The position numbers were made by a program, and so were the translations under genes. Below are positions 50,101 through 63,154 of a stretch of DNA of 64,000 nt, one piece after another. Numbering within the stretch: position 1 is the first letter of the stretch; every line of letters starts with the position of its first letter. Source of the DNA: Andrena cerasifolii (taxonomy: Eukaryota; Arthropoda; Insecta; Hymenoptera; Andrenidae); NCBI RefSeq assembly GCF_050908995.1, contig NC_135126.1, positions 10,230,001 through 10,294,000 of the forward strand. The letters run 5' to 3'. A model generated the notes under the pieces. It worked only from the letters and a program-made list of their open reading frames with translations. It had not been told where the DNA came from and did not search any database.

Positions 50101-51022
50101 CCGAGGAACGCAGGTCTCAAGGACCACCTGCTTCTAATCATACCCCCTTCGCTTCATACATGCATCCTTCACTCCCGAAGCTACTATACGATCATACCGA
50201 ATGTTCATTTGCATTTTCACTTACTCCCCCCACCGAGGAACTTCACAAATCCGATCCCAGAACAGTTTCAATCGCATCGAAGTTAATCTCTCCGCTAAAC
50301 TCAGACCGCGCTAATTAGCCGGGCTTCTCCCGAGCGCTCGGGGCTAATTAATCCAAACTTATATCTGCACGACGCCGGGGATTCTTGGGATTTCTCGTTT
50401 CCGTTGCCTTGTTCAGGATGCTTCCTGTCACGCGGGGAGGAACGAAACGCGCGGGCACAAAAACGGCGAACGCGAGGAGATGGATTAATACGCGGATACC
50501 CTAGAATTCTCTCGTTATCGTTGCCGCGAATTCCGTGGCGGCGGTACGCGATAGAACGCTCGGCGCGAACCCGTCTACGGATGGAAGTTAATTAACCGTT
50601 ATCCTGGAAGCCCGCTACAGTATTCGGCCGCTTAAGTTACGATACTCTCGGTCCCGCGAAAAGAGGCTACTTAATTGTTAGCCAGAAACCTGGCCAGCTT
50701 TTCTACCCCCAGAGCGCAAGCAATTAGCCAGACGGGTGGGGAGGGCGAAAGGTTTCCCTGGAAGACTTAGCGGTGTCGGCTGGGGAAAATTAATTGCTGG
50801 ATTCTCGGCGGATATCTGCATCGGCTCGTCGATATCCACCGTTGCCTCTTCCAACGCTCCGCCACTAAATACACCGGGTATCCTTTCTGTAGGATGCATG
50901 ACAGAAAGTAATGCTTAATAGCAAAAATTACGCGAGGGGGCCACTGGATCAGGCTCCTCCCAGGTTCGTCTCAACGCGATCGCTCGTATCGCTGAAATAC
51001 CTCACTTATGTTTATGTCGTTG
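44134..51022. other. gene-free GC-rich DNA
   Basis: No gene, RNA gene or mobile element recognised over nearly 7 kb. Local points of note are a short GA-rich run around 44520-44550 and a near-palindromic GTC/GAC repeat at 49508-49537. The somewhat A/T-richer parts (45530-45790, 46880-47500, 48300-48480) contain no terminal repeats that I can find. Confidence 0.5.
49508..49537. repeat. GTC/GAC near-palindromic trinucleotide repeat
   Basis: Four GTC units run into CGACGTCGACG and then GACGAC units, so the tract is nearly self-complementary and could form a hairpin. It is a short simple repeat in an otherwise ordinary region. Confidence 0.85.
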
Positions 51023-51140
51023 AACCGTGAAGCGAGCGAGTGGTACAAGTTCAGAAGGATAAACTCTGTCATTCAGTGAATAACCGTGAAGCGAGCGAGT
51101 GGTACAAGTTCAGAAGGAAAAACTCTGTCATTCAGTGAAT
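51023..51140. repeat. 2 x 59 bp tandem duplication
   Basis: Two adjacent copies of a 59-bp unit beginning AACCGTGAAGCGAGCGAG, at 51023-51081 and 51082-51140, differing at a single base (GGATAAAC against GGAAAAAC). The near identity indicates a recent duplication. No gene overlaps it. Confidence 0.97.
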
Positions 51141-53746
51141 CCTAGTATTAGTACCTTGGTTCATGAAACAGTGTATTGCTTCCAACTCTATAAAACTCGT
51201 CACTGTGTATCTTACTAAAAATCCTATGCCACTTGCTTGGATTCCCTGTGTCTCATAAGCTTCTACAATGTGTTGCAGATTCATTATGGAGAACCAAACC
51301 TTATCAAAAGACAGTGGAACCAACAGCATGCTCGAGACCACGATGGTTAATTCAAGCTTATGCTGCTAGTTCAAGTGCCCACGAACTTCGACCTGGTCGG
51401 TTGGTCAGCAATTTCACCGGTGATCCCATTTCAAGACCTGTTTCGTGCCGAACGATTCATCGAGAACACGCGACATGGAGGCTCGAGGAAAAATCTTTTA
51501 CGAGTGACAGACAGTGGATGCTGGATACCTACACTCGACGAACAGGTATGTTGAAGAGGCATGCCTTACTTTACTCGACTGGTTTGAGACATCGACGATT
51601 ACGAGCGTGAAACGCTGGCGAAGCGCAGGCTAGTAGCTAGGAGATCGCCTCTCTTATTTTTCGTCCGCGGTTTCGAGGGGACTGCGAAGAGTAAGCCGGC
51701 CAGTTGGCGCGATGACTGTTTAAATTGCCGTGATATCGGCTTGAGTGTCGCCTTGACCGAGCAATCGGTCTTTTTGCATAACTTCCCACGCCTGGTGGCC
51801 GCGGCCACCAGTCGGACCAGCTGCTTCGGAGTCCAGTTAGCCCGAGTTATTTAGCGCTCCGTTAATATCCCGTTTGTGTAACGACCGCGAGAACGGCTTG
51901 CTTTCGGAATCGTCCGCGCCTAACTGGAAACTCTTTTCGCGTGAGAACGCTTGCCCGACGAATTAGGTGTATGCGCTTTCAGATGCACTTGGCGAATTTT
52001 CGGCCGAGTGCAAGGTAGGTTTTCCTATACGCGACTGGACGCAACGTGGACAAATTCAAAGTCGATTTTCTCGAAAATGAAGCGCGATATCAAAAAATTT
52101 CATTCCTTCTTCTCGATTTACTTAGAAGTAGTAAATCGTAGATTTTTACACGGGGAATGAATAAAGCACGCTTCAACTCCGCAATTTAACACACAAGCGA
52201 GAGTATGGAGTGTACTTGGAGCCTGGCAAGGTTCGTCACAGGTTTCGTAGAAAGCCCACGGAGAGCCTTTGCTGCAGGTGTTAATTTCGCGAGCAAGGAA
52301 AAAGTAAGCAAACGTCGGCAAGCTGGACACGAGCGGAACGCGTGGGCGCGCCCATATTTGCACAGCGCTAATTTCGCGTAATGAAGATCACACACGAACA
52401 GACGATCCAGAATCCCCCGAGGGCGCGGAAACGTTTGTTTAGCGTTAGGTCGAAGAAAAAAGCCGCAGTGTACGCAGGGTCCCCCGCCACGTTCTCTCGC
52501 GTGAGAAAAACCGTGAAATCGCCTGGCAGCCTCTCCAGTCTAGGAATTGAGCGATCATCCGCTCGCGCGCAACTCGATTTGCATAAACTCGCGTTCCGCT
52601 GATTCGAGATTCGTATCCCTCGTCCTACGCGCGTTTAATGTCCGCGGGACACAATTAGCTGGCTCGAGGCATCCCTTTTTCTCCAATCAATCGCGATGAG
52701 TGATTCATGAGTTACCAAAATGCAACGTTGTGGAAGTTTACTGAAAGCTTCTCCATCTGGTGAAACTAACGATTTCGATGGAATCACAGCGAGGTCGGTT
52801 GTGAGTTTAGAGTTTGGAGAACGCGAGGCGTCTGACAAGGTAGATGGAACAGCTCGCCGGAGACAGGCTTAAATCTTCGAAGGCTTCGATTTCTCTGAGA
52901 GGCACACAATAGTCTAATCACAGGTGCGAATTAGATCACGGGTATCAAGGTTGAACCGTACCAAAACAACTACAACAACGTCGGGGTCTGAAAGCGACGA
53001 TAGGATCGCTAGAGCTGAAGGAGTGAAAGCCAGGCTCCGCCGAAGTTATAGGCTGCCGAAATGTTATGACAATCGAACCGTAACGAATCCCCCACTGATT
53101 TCAATTATGGCCAGACTTTTGTTGCCATATCGGATCCGATATCAAAAACTCTCCTTCCACGCGAGCGTGCCCCCGTGGACTTAAAATTCAGCTCGCGCGG
53201 CTCGCTTTAAATCGTGTTCCCGCTTCGTTTTCGCGTCGTTACATCGAATTTACGAGTGGTGAAAAAAGAAACGAGAAGCTCGCGGAGCTGCTGCGGGACC
53301 CGGGTAGCCCCGCGCGGAAAGTTTACGCGGGAAACGTGCAGGAAATTTGCTCCGACGGGACGCGGAAAGGAAACTCGTTGAAATGGGCCAAAGCGAATTC
53401 AGCGTGAACCCACCTGTTGCCCCGTTCATCTTCGCCTCTGTGTATTACGCGCGTGTACGTCTCTGTGTGTACAGACAGCTGCGGATCGTGGAAACGGCGG
53501 AGAGGTAAATGGTCGGAATGTGTGCATCTAGACCAGCTCGGATTGCCATCGATCGAACTCTTTCTCTCGTCCCGCGCCACAGGTGTATGAGCACGTTGCG
53601 CTCGCGTTATCCCCCTATTGTGCAGGTACTCGACAAGGAGGGTGCCGAAATGTGCACCCGGAACTCGGTCGTTAACGGCCCCTGCCAGTATCGCCGGATT
53701 GCCTAAAATTACTATGTAAATACATCGAGCCACCACTCAGTATGTA
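51141..53746. other. gene-free stretch
   Basis: No gene recognised. A perfect 9-bp stem with 7-base loop occurs at 52114-52122 paired with 52130-52138, but it is isolated and too short for a microRNA precursor. Confidence 0.5.
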
Positions 53747-54577
53747 CAACCCCTGGCAATAAGTTTGGAACCAAACGCAAAAGTACGGAATTAACGAGAA
53801 ACACCAATATTTTTTATGTATAATATGCAACGGTATATATATGAAACGCGTGGCAATGTTAAGTTGGTCTATTTTAAAGTAGAAGCACCAAAAATAATTA
53901 AGAATTTTGTTTATTATATAATACAAAATATGGAAGAAACAAAATGTGTCTGGGAAATAAGTATGGAACGGATCGATGTTCTGGAAAAAAGTATGGAACA
54001 ATATAAATTTGCAAAGATATTAACAATAATTTTTTTCAGTATTTATGTTACCTAGTATTTTCTGACATTTGTACATGCATATTAGTTAGTTACTTCGTGG
54101 TTTTCATTTCATTATTCTCTTTTCAATACTCTTCTGAGACAGGAAACAAGCAAGTCGAATGAATAAAACATGCCGCCACGCAAACATTTATCTAACTATT
54201 AAGCTATCATGGAAACAAATTTTGCCATCACAGTGTGAAAACTTGATTACATCGATGCCAAAACGTATACAAGCTGTGATACGTGCACGTGGGAACGTCA
54301 CAAAATACTAGCTAATATAAATATTAAATCAATTATTGTCAATTTCTTTACAAATTCATAATGTTACATACTTTTTCCCAGAACGTTTTTCGGTCCGTTC
54401 CATACTTATTTCCCAGACACATTTTGTTTCTTCCATATTTTGTACTACATAATAAACAAAATTCTTAATTATTTTCGGTGCTTTTACTTTAAAATAGACC
54501 AATTTAACATTACCACGCGTTTCATATATATACCGCTGCATATTGTACATAAAAAATATTCGTGTTTCTCGTTAATC
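53747..54577 (+). mobile_element. Tc1-like element with IR/DR-type ends, internally deleted
   Basis: An A/T-rich element of about 830 bp following TA at 53745-53746. The left arm holds three similar direct motifs of the type TGGNAATAAGTNTGGAAC, at 53751-53772, 53949-53970 and 53978-54000; the right arm carries the two inner ones in reverse (54362-54385 and 54396-54418). Such direct repeats in long inverted ends define the IR/DR group of Tc1 elements. The arms match over roughly 53790-54060 and 54304-54575, but the outermost right motif is missing, so the right terminus is truncated or lost. Between the arms are fragments of a Tc1 transposase reading frame. The element cannot be autonomous. 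Confidence 0.85.
54170..54311 (+). pseudogene. Tc1 transposase remnant: start and C-terminal end joined by deletion
   Basis: An ATG at 54170 begins MPPRKHLSNY and stops at once; this matches the usual start of Tc1 transposases, whose DNA-binding domain should follow. About 60 bases later, in another frame, the sequence encodes a typical Tc1 C-terminus: WKQI near 54210, then CENLITSMPKRIQAV and GNVTKY before the TAG at 54309-54311. The intervening helix-turn-helix and catalytic DDE domain, normally about 300 residues, are absent. It therefore records an internal deletion plus frame change and makes no functional protein. Confidence 0.8.
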
Positions 54578-57500
54578 GTATCATGGAATCTAACGTCATC
54601 AACGATACGACCAAGCTGGATGTTTTATGAGGCTGCTAATGAATTGCTTTCGCGAGATCCTTTGTGCATCGATGGCTAGACTAATTCCCTCGCGATCGGC
54701 ATTCCGAGCCCTCTTCTACGATCCGAATTCCTCGGACTCGCCTGCATCCGCGCGCTCAAAGCCTCCCGGCCCGTGGAAATCCTCCGACAAACCATTCCTC
54801 CCGTCACGTCCAGCTAAACGACAGATTCCGCGACACGCTGTGCGCATTATCACCAGCTGAATCTCTCCCCGCGACCCGCGGTAATCGCGCAAGAAATCCC
54901 CCATCCCTCGGCCCCGCGAGCGGGATTCAATGCAGAGCCATCGACGATCGGCGTCCCGTAATTCAGCTGGCGGCGTTGCTCCGCGGCGGGACCGTGGATC
55001 GCGGAGGGGGCGAGGGGACTATTAGTTGCATGGGAGCATTTCAATTCCGCCGATCTCGGAGGGTTCCTCGGCGCGTTTGCACATGCATCAGCGGTGCGCG
55101 GCCGCGCATCGCGGGTACGCGCGCTGCCTCGTGTTACGCGCGTCTGCCCCTCGGATCGCCGCTCGTTTCTCGGATCGACGGGATGCTTGGTTGCGGCTCG
55201 TCCGCCATGCCATGCTATTCCGCTAATTACTGAATAACTCTTGCTCCGCGGATCGGCGGATCGCGGCGGTGCTCGCTTTCGAGTGTCGCGCGGCGACGAT
55301 CCACGTCCTCGCTCGATTGTCCTTAGGAGCGGGCCTTTTATCGATCGCATCGATCGTATCGTCGCGTCGTATCGCGTCGGGATCGTGAATCGTCCGCGAG
55401 AGGCCGGCCAGAGCTATTGCCCAGGCGAGGAGGATGGATAGAGACGGCGACAGGACAGAGTTTAGTACCTCTGTACCGTCGCTGGCGGGGTAATTAAATC
55501 ATGCCGGACGTCCAGCAACGTGGCCGACTGACGTCTCGTATCCTCCGGCGTCTCGACGTTGACGTTTCGAGACGTCGCGCCGCCTGACGTCCCACTGTCG
55601 CCGGGCGATTGTAGGTGGCCGCGTGGGCACGACGTGCTCAGATGGAACACGGGGCTTTTCATTGTCGACGCGGAGATCCTTGTGTACTGGTCTCGGCGAT
55701 AGGTGGGACGTGGAATAGGGGTATGGGGGTACCGTGAAGGTTCAGCGATGTGGAAATCAGGGATACTGATTCGTATCGTCCTGCGATCGCTGAAGCATTG
55801 GCTATTGGAATCAAAATTGGAAGATTTCTTAGGCCGGTGAATTCGTGAAATGTGAAATTCGCTTGCAAGATACGGTACACGCGGAGAACAGTTACTGTCC
55901 TCTGTTTAAATATGTAGCTGCTTCTGGGAATCAGCATCCTTCATAACACCGCAGTGGGCGCAATGCCGCCAGCACCGGGACCAACGTTGCAAACCTATCC
56001 AAGCGTCACGAATTAAAAAGCCGCGGTATCGGTATCTCGGCTTTACACCTATCTGTTGATCGCGGGTTATTTATCGACCGCGAAATATGACGGACACCAG
56101 GCGGAACCGTTGGCCGGGGCGACCGAAATCTCTTGCGGGTAACGAGACACGCCGGGGCACGGAAGGGACCGGGAGTAATTAGCGGTAATTAACGACGCTG
56201 CCCGGCCAGATACGACGGTTTTAATTACTTCGCGAAAGGCAAGCGCTCGCGTTTCCTTTCTTTTCGTGGCTGACCCGCGGCTGATACGGGCCCCGCAAGA
56301 ATTAAGTGGCCGAGCGAGTTGATCTCTCTCCCCAACAGACCGCAATGACTTTCGACGTGTGCCGACCGAAGACCCTCATTAATGGCGGCCGGAGTAATTT
56401 GCGTGGATGACTCTGGGCCCCGTGGCACTGCGTCGTACACACCAAAACCTACCTCCTCGCGCCCACGCTCCGATGAACGCTGTCCAATGCGACACGTCGC
56501 ACGATCGCTGATTTGTCCGCATCCGTTTCAAGGCTCTGTCTCTGGCTCCTCCGTCTCCCTGCAAAGCGTTCTTAATCTCTCGCTCGTAGCTGTCGATCGA
56601 TCTTCCACTCAACAAGCCAAATAGGCCACGTTCGTTTCTAGTTATTCGTAGATCACACCTCAAGCCTTTTCATCGAACTACTCTGCAATTTTCCATGAAA
56701 AACAGCCTAATTGAATCGACATCGCGCATCGTCGGTCGTTTCTTCCGCGGAACGGGGCGCATTGTTTCCCACCCCGTGATCTCCGATTATTCCGCGCAAG
56801 GCGAAGCGGGTCTCCCGTGGCATGTAGATGGATTCCGTCAGAGCGGCAGGCGTAGCGGAAAATGTTCGATAATTAAGAACGAGAGAGCGCTCGATCAACG
56901 TGGCCAGGGCAGGGCGGATGATAAATCACTTCGTAGGGCCCCGTCCACGAAATTCGCCGCTGCCGCAAACTGGTGGCGAAGGTTGAACGTACCCGGCCCC
57001 CTTAATACCGTTAGTATAACGAGAGAGGATCGGTTATCAGCGTGCGATCGGCCAATACTGCCGGGAATAAATGAAGAGGCGAAGATCCGAGGCGAAATCA
57101 TTACAGTAACGAGACATTAACCAGATAAGAGTCGCCACCCTTCGGCTCCTATCTATCTGAAGCGCAGGCCACGGGCACACCGAGGCGTGCACACGACCCG
57201 CCAATACGCGTGCACCCCCGTGTGAGTGCCCGGCGGAATTCGCGTTATTAAAATACGCCTTCCTTCGCGGTGGCTGGGCGCGTGTAAAAAATCCACCGAC
57301 AATTTACGCGCGCGCGCTGCTCCTGGGCCCGATGATTATTACGATACCCTGTCGGGCAATTTTAGGCCCCGATGACGGACTCGGTCCTCTGTCCCAGAGC
57401 CTGTTTCAGACATGGAGCGATTGCTTCTGGTACGGGGAGCTTGCGAGCTGATGCGTATGCAATAGACATCGTAGACAGTCGATAGCGAGTAAGGAGATAA

Positions 57501-60173
57501 TCGTGGAAGCTCGATGGTGAACTTCGGAATAATCCCTGCACTTTTACTCCCATTCTTTCCGTAAAAAAGCTCGTCTCACGCTTCTCCGAAATGAATCACG
57601 TATCCGGACCAGCCTCCCGTTTACTTTACGCGAACGATGGCATACGTCTACCGTCTGCTACGAAAATAGAAAAACACAACGGGCGATCGAGGGAGGCAAC
57701 GTTCTCCGTATGCAGCGCGTTCTCTATTTTTAAACGCGCAAAAATCCCGAGGGCCTATACCGCACACCAGTAACGAGCAGCAGCGAAATCGTAGCGACCG
57801 TTTCGATTTTATCGCGGGCCCGTGTCGCGCGTTAAATTTCTCCGCTCGCGAATCGTATCAACCAGCTATTACGAAACGCGAATCGTTACGAGCATTGGCA
57901 AGAAAAACGGCGGGAAAGAGAGATAAAAAGGAGAAAATACCTTCGGATAGGCCGACACGTAGCCGCGGTAGCCGAGAGAGTGGTAATTGCATTAGATCGA
58001 TATCCGAATATGGCGAGCGACAGACAACAGGAACGAAAGGGGTTTCGTGAGGTCTATCGTGCCCCGGGCGAGCCTTAACTTTTACACGGCCGCGTGAATA
58101 CATTAAGCGCGCGGCCCTCGACGAGATACGCGGTTTCTTTAATCTTAATCAGAAGACGTATGGACATAGCCGGCCAACTACATTCGAACACGAGTACGCC
58201 ATTAGCAAACAAGATCACCTCTACCTGACCCTTCCGCCCCTCGGCGATCCGGCCCCTCTCGTGCCGCTCTTAAAACACCTCTGTAAATTGGTGATAAACC
58301 AACGGGTTAGGGTGTCCGGGTCGCTGAAAAGTCACGGGACCGAGAGGAGGCCAGGCGAGCCCGTCGCCGCTGCGCCTGGGCGAAACCAGGTATCGTTCCG
58401 CAATTACGCGTCGAGCAAACGCGTCCCGCGCTCGCGAGCAACGGCAGATGAAGTTATCAAGCGGATCGTTGCCACGTGTTTTCGAGCACGGTTTTTTGGA
58501 TTCTTACAAGCCTCGAAACTAGTTTCGCGGTAGGCTCGGGCACGACCGTGGCCTGTTGCACGATTGAGAGAATTCCTCATGCATTATTCTGCGAGCAGAT
58601 AGCACATCTCTCGCGAGGAATTAACATATTCGAGCGTTCATTGGGCTGGAATGACGGAGGAGGTATCGGGTTCCTGTTGGTTTGGTATAGTTTCGGGTCG
58701 GTTGGAAGTAAGCGCTACGCGCGTGAAGCGACGAGCAGGGAGTAAGTTTAGTTGCGCGAGGGATGAGCTGCGATCTTGTGCGCTATTTCGTAATTAGAAA
58801 ATTGGAGGAAGAGTTTATTTCCAACGAAACTATTAACCGCGCATCTCTAAATCCTGTCCTACGTCACCGCCGTATTACCTACTGCTCCAAAATCCCGCAA
58901 GCCGTTAATTAGGTCACTCCTCCGCCAGATTTATCCCTCGTGTACTGAGAAGCGATCAAAGGGGAATTAGTGAATTTTCCTTATGTACATCAAAGTGTAG
59001 GTACGTGTGGTATAATATTACATCCAAGCGTAGTCCCAGTTCCATTATAGACTAAGCTGCATTTCTCTCCAAGTCACTCGTAAGCCGATCGTATCTGATT
59101 GTACCGAGAACAAGAGTCATCCTCGCGATCTATCCTCGGCGTCGACCCTCTGCGGGTAACTTATCCATTACGTCTCCTCGATCCCCGTGTTAGTCATCGA
59201 GCCCCCGATCGCTCAGCCACCCTATACAGAGCGCAATCGAAACAGCCATTCGAATGGATCGGAATAACGAAGCCGTGGCTCTCTAAAAAGCTGCCACTAA
59301 TAGGTCAATTACACCATTCACGACTTCTCTCGATCGGTTGGAGTGCAGAGGCCCAGCCTGTCTCCCCCTTGTTCCGCGATCGGCATGCATCTCACGATTG
59401 TAGGACGTGTCGGGGCGGGAGAGAGAGAGAGAGAGATCGCGCCACGAGGGTCTTTCGAGGATCTCGATCTGGCTGGAGAGATCGCAGCCTCGATTACGAG
59501 CGGCGTTGTGCCTGGAGAGCGTATCGACGCGTTCTAAGTGCGCGTAATCGCGCAACGCTCCGTGGCGAGGGATGAAAAGCCCGGGCCTGCGGACGTCGCG
59601 GTGTGCGTGGCCGCGCTTAAAACGCGCGCCGGAACACGCGTGTGGCAGGCAGCGTACGGGATCACACCTCGAGCCCCGGCCAGACCCGACGAAGCAGGAA
59701 TCGCCTATTGGGGAGCGGGGCCGAGAAGAGAGCCGTGGCCCGGTTCGAGCCGTAATTGTAGAGGACAGACAGAATTTCTCGCCTCGCTAACAAAGACATG
59801 AAGAAACCCGCACTCGAGCGAGAGCCGCGCTCGACAAAGCAGCCCCCGTGAAATAAAGGAGAGGCCGGTGCACCCTCTTCGTCGCTCCTCCTTCGTCCTT
59901 GCTCCGAGATGTAGGAAGCCGGGCATTTCAGGGGCATATTCGGGGAGCAGGGGAGGGTGATAGAGAAAGGTGGATGGGAACTTAAAAGGGAGAAAATGGG
60001 ACGGTGAGAGGTACCTCTGTTCCCCGATCAGAGGAGGAAGAGAGAGGTGGCCTCTCATAGGTGTGCTCTCGCATCGAAAACATTCTAGGTACGGGGGCTC
60101 CTTGTGAAAAGAGATCTCCGTTTTCTCGCTCCGTTTCTCGGCCACGATTATTACGAGCGTGGAGCGGCGAGTG
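54578..60173. other. gene-free GC-rich DNA
   Basis: No gene or mobile element recognised across more than 5 kb. A short GA run lies at 59419-59436. Open frames are short and Arg/Ser-rich. Confidence 0.5.
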
Positions 60174-60260
60174 ACAGAGAAAGAGAGAGAGAGAGAGCGA
60201 GAGAGAAAGGGAGATCGAGAGAGAGAGAGAGAGAGAGAGAAAGGGAGATCGAGAGAGAAA
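60174..60260. repeat. (GA)n microsatellite with 34-bp higher-order repeat
   Basis: A GA-dominated tract of about 87 bp. A longer unit containing AAAGGGAGATCGAGAGAG occurs twice with a period of 34 bp (starts at 60206 and 60240), so the array grew partly by duplication of a complex unit. Confidence 0.93.
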
Positions 60261-63152
60261 GTGTGGAGAAGAGAGCGAAGAGAGAACCGGGTGTGACATC
60301 AATGGCCAATGCCCGCTCCAGAGGAAATATCCCGCTAACCGATGTTGACAAGCATTGCGACCGCGAGCAGGGCCCAGCCCCATGGGCCCGGCGGCGCGCC
60401 ATTGAGAGGAATCGAGTGAGAAACGGGGAGGAAAGAGGCCGTGTCCCCGGCGTATTGTTTTTTCCAGGTGTCGTCCCGGTGTCGACCGTGCGTAACCTCG
60501 CGCGCTGGTCCCTCTTCCTCGTCCGCTGGAAATCCGTAACGATGGATATGCGAGGAACCCCTACCGCCTCTTTCTGGCGTCCGCTCGCGCTATCGTGTTA
60601 CGCGCGTGAAATACGCCACGACGTGCCGGCGAAAAGGACGACGTGGACGCGACGAGGAAGAGGGTGGCACGCCGCAGAAGTTGGTAGGCGTGTGATCGCG
60701 ACCTCCTGCCACCTCCACGGCGACGATGGTCAGGCCTAACCCGCAACCGTCGCGTCGGACCGCTTCGACGGATCGTCCTACTCCGATGACCAATCGGCCT
60801 GACGCATCCTAACCGTAGGGAACCGGGCTTGTCTCACGTTTCCCTATCGACTCGCGTACACACGTGCACGCAGCGCCGCTCGTCACCCACCACCCTGCTT
60901 GTGTGTTGGCCGCTCGAGCCTCCTCGTCCGTGCGAGGCTTAATTGTTTCAGGTGGTTGCTTCCACTTTGGCCGCCCAATGCCAGGGGGGCGACTTGCGCG
61001 CGTGATTTTCGAGCACTTTTGGCGCGTCGGCTGTCGTGGGAGTCACCAATCATCGGCCTAATAACCTAACACCCCCGGTCACACCACGAGGGTCACTCGA
61101 TTCTTGGAACCTATACACTGACCCTAGACCGAGGGTTCTAGGCAACGTTAGCGACGTGTTTGGGTGAAAGAACGTAAAATGAAGTAATTTGGAGGAATAT
61201 GTTATATATTTTTAGCCAGCGTTGAGGATTTGAAGAGGATCGCACGTTCGTTGGTACGCAGGTACACTCGTGGCTAATGCGCGAAGTGCTGTTGGTGCTC
61301 CACCCAAAGGAAGATCCGAAGGCAGAAGAGAGTCGCGCGAACGAGCGCCTTAAAGCCCATTTCAATGTTGCCCGATAATTCTTCCCCGAACGGCACACCC
61401 ACCGACCACGAGATTCGAAAAACATCATGACCTTTCGAACACGTCAGACGAGCCAGGACGAGCTCGTTCGGGCTCGCGTCCCAGCTAAAACTGGTCATTT
61501 CAATCCGCCTCTGATGCCTTTAAATTGTCTCCTTGTATCGCGAAAAAAGGCGGTAACTCAGGTGGAATGCGACTTCTGACACATATTTATGTGAGCATTC
61601 TTGTTATTCCGAGGTCCCGAAAGCGCTCTTGCGTCACCTCTCCCGCTATTCAAAAACACTTTTGTGTTAACATCCGATTTTGCAAGCGAGAACCAGACGT
61701 AATGACTTGTAACGAGTCTGGCGAGAATTTGCGAGTCTTGTATCCGTGTCCATAAACGGAAGTCCCCGCGATCAGCCGCTGGAGAGTCCGCTCGAAAGAC
61801 AAACGCCGCGTTAATTCCATCGCAGTCGGAGCTCCGGACAAATTGCGGCCGTCTGCGCGCCATTATTAAAACTTCCTATCGCACCGGGATCTTCGCTGTT
61901 GGAGGAGAAGTTTGTCAGCTAACAGCGTGGAAGCTGAAATCCGCGTGATCTTCCCTTTAAATTTCAATTCCCCGACGCGTTTCGTGCACCGGCTCGTAAT
62001 TGAATCGGTTCGACGAACGCGCGGGTACCTCGTTCGTGGAATGCACGGCGATCCAGTAACTTTCAGGGACCGAGGGAATGTTTCTTCGAGCGTCGATAAC
62101 GACAGATGGCGAATTCGAGCGGCCAGGCTGCCGATACACGTACGGTGATCGGCGGGACCGCGTTGTTCGCCGGTAAGGTTACAAAGAGGGAAGCACAAAG
62201 CGGAAGGATTTCGGGAGGAGCCGCGCGAAGCAGTGGTGGACGGGGCGAGGAGGGAGGAAAAGCGAGGAGGTGCTATCGGCAGATAGGTAGCAAACTCTGT
62301 ACGCACGCTCGAGAGCCTCTGAATAACTCTTAGCGATGATATCGAAGCTACAAATTACCAGGGGGGGCCAACCACGAACCCGCGGAGAAGAGGCTCCACT
62401 GTTTTCCAGTTCCTCCTCCGTGCGGACCCTTATTCTCTCCTCTTCTTCTTTTTCATCCTCCTCCGGGTCCACCTCCTCCCCTGTCAGCTTTTTTTCAGCC
62501 GTTCCTCGTGGCTCCGCTCTTGGGAGCATCGTTCCCCTTTCGAGCGGGGACCTCGCATCGATTCATCAGCCGCGCTCACCGAAATTATAATAACAGTAAT
62601 GATAAAAGCGGGAACAACGATACACCGCGGTGGCCGCGACGGGACGATGGGAAAGCGGGGAGCGATAAAAGGCTGGGAGGAACGAGGAGGGAACCACCTG
62701 CCGCACGGGAACCATCGTAACTCCTCTTGCCTCGTCCTCTTCCTCCTCTTCTTGCTCAGCTCACTTCCTCTTCCTCTCCTTCTCCGTCGCGGCCTCGCGA
62801 ATATTGCGCGGCCGTTCGACCAGCCATCAGCCATCGATAGGTTTGTGATTGCATCCGAGACGGTAGTCACTCCTCCGAAGAAGCGCGCGCGGTAAAAAGT
62901 TTATATTGCAGGCATAAATCTTTGTGGACCCCTGGCTGCTGTCATCAATTCGAAAACAGTTTTTGCCTGTCGTGCCTCTGATAGATTCCATAGAATCAAC
63001 GATTGCGCAAGGTCCTCAACCCTTGTTATGGAACCTCCTACTCCACCCAGGGGTTAATTACGGCGCGGCATTAGAACTCTCGGAACTCCAATTTTCTAAG
63101 AAGGGTCGAGAAGTTTTTAGCAGCATCACGCGGACACAGTACATTGAATGGG
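60261..63152. other. gene-free GC-rich DNA
   Basis: No recognisable gene. Acceptor-like strings (TTGTTTTTTCCAG near 60464 and TTAATTGTTTCAG ending at 60950) are present without matching donors that would define an exon. Pyrimidine-rich runs occur around 62400-62490 and 62720-62790. Confidence 0.45.
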
Positions 63153-63154
63153 TA

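Noticed and set aside
60104..60739. 211-codon open frame on the plus strand
   Set aside because: Its first third is the translation of the GA microsatellite (Arg-Glu repeats); the remainder shows no family resemblance.
61138..61500. considered as an LTR or retroelement remnant because of an abrupt A/T-rich block
   Set aside because: No terminal repeat pair, primer-binding site, polypurine tract or reverse transcriptase motif visible.
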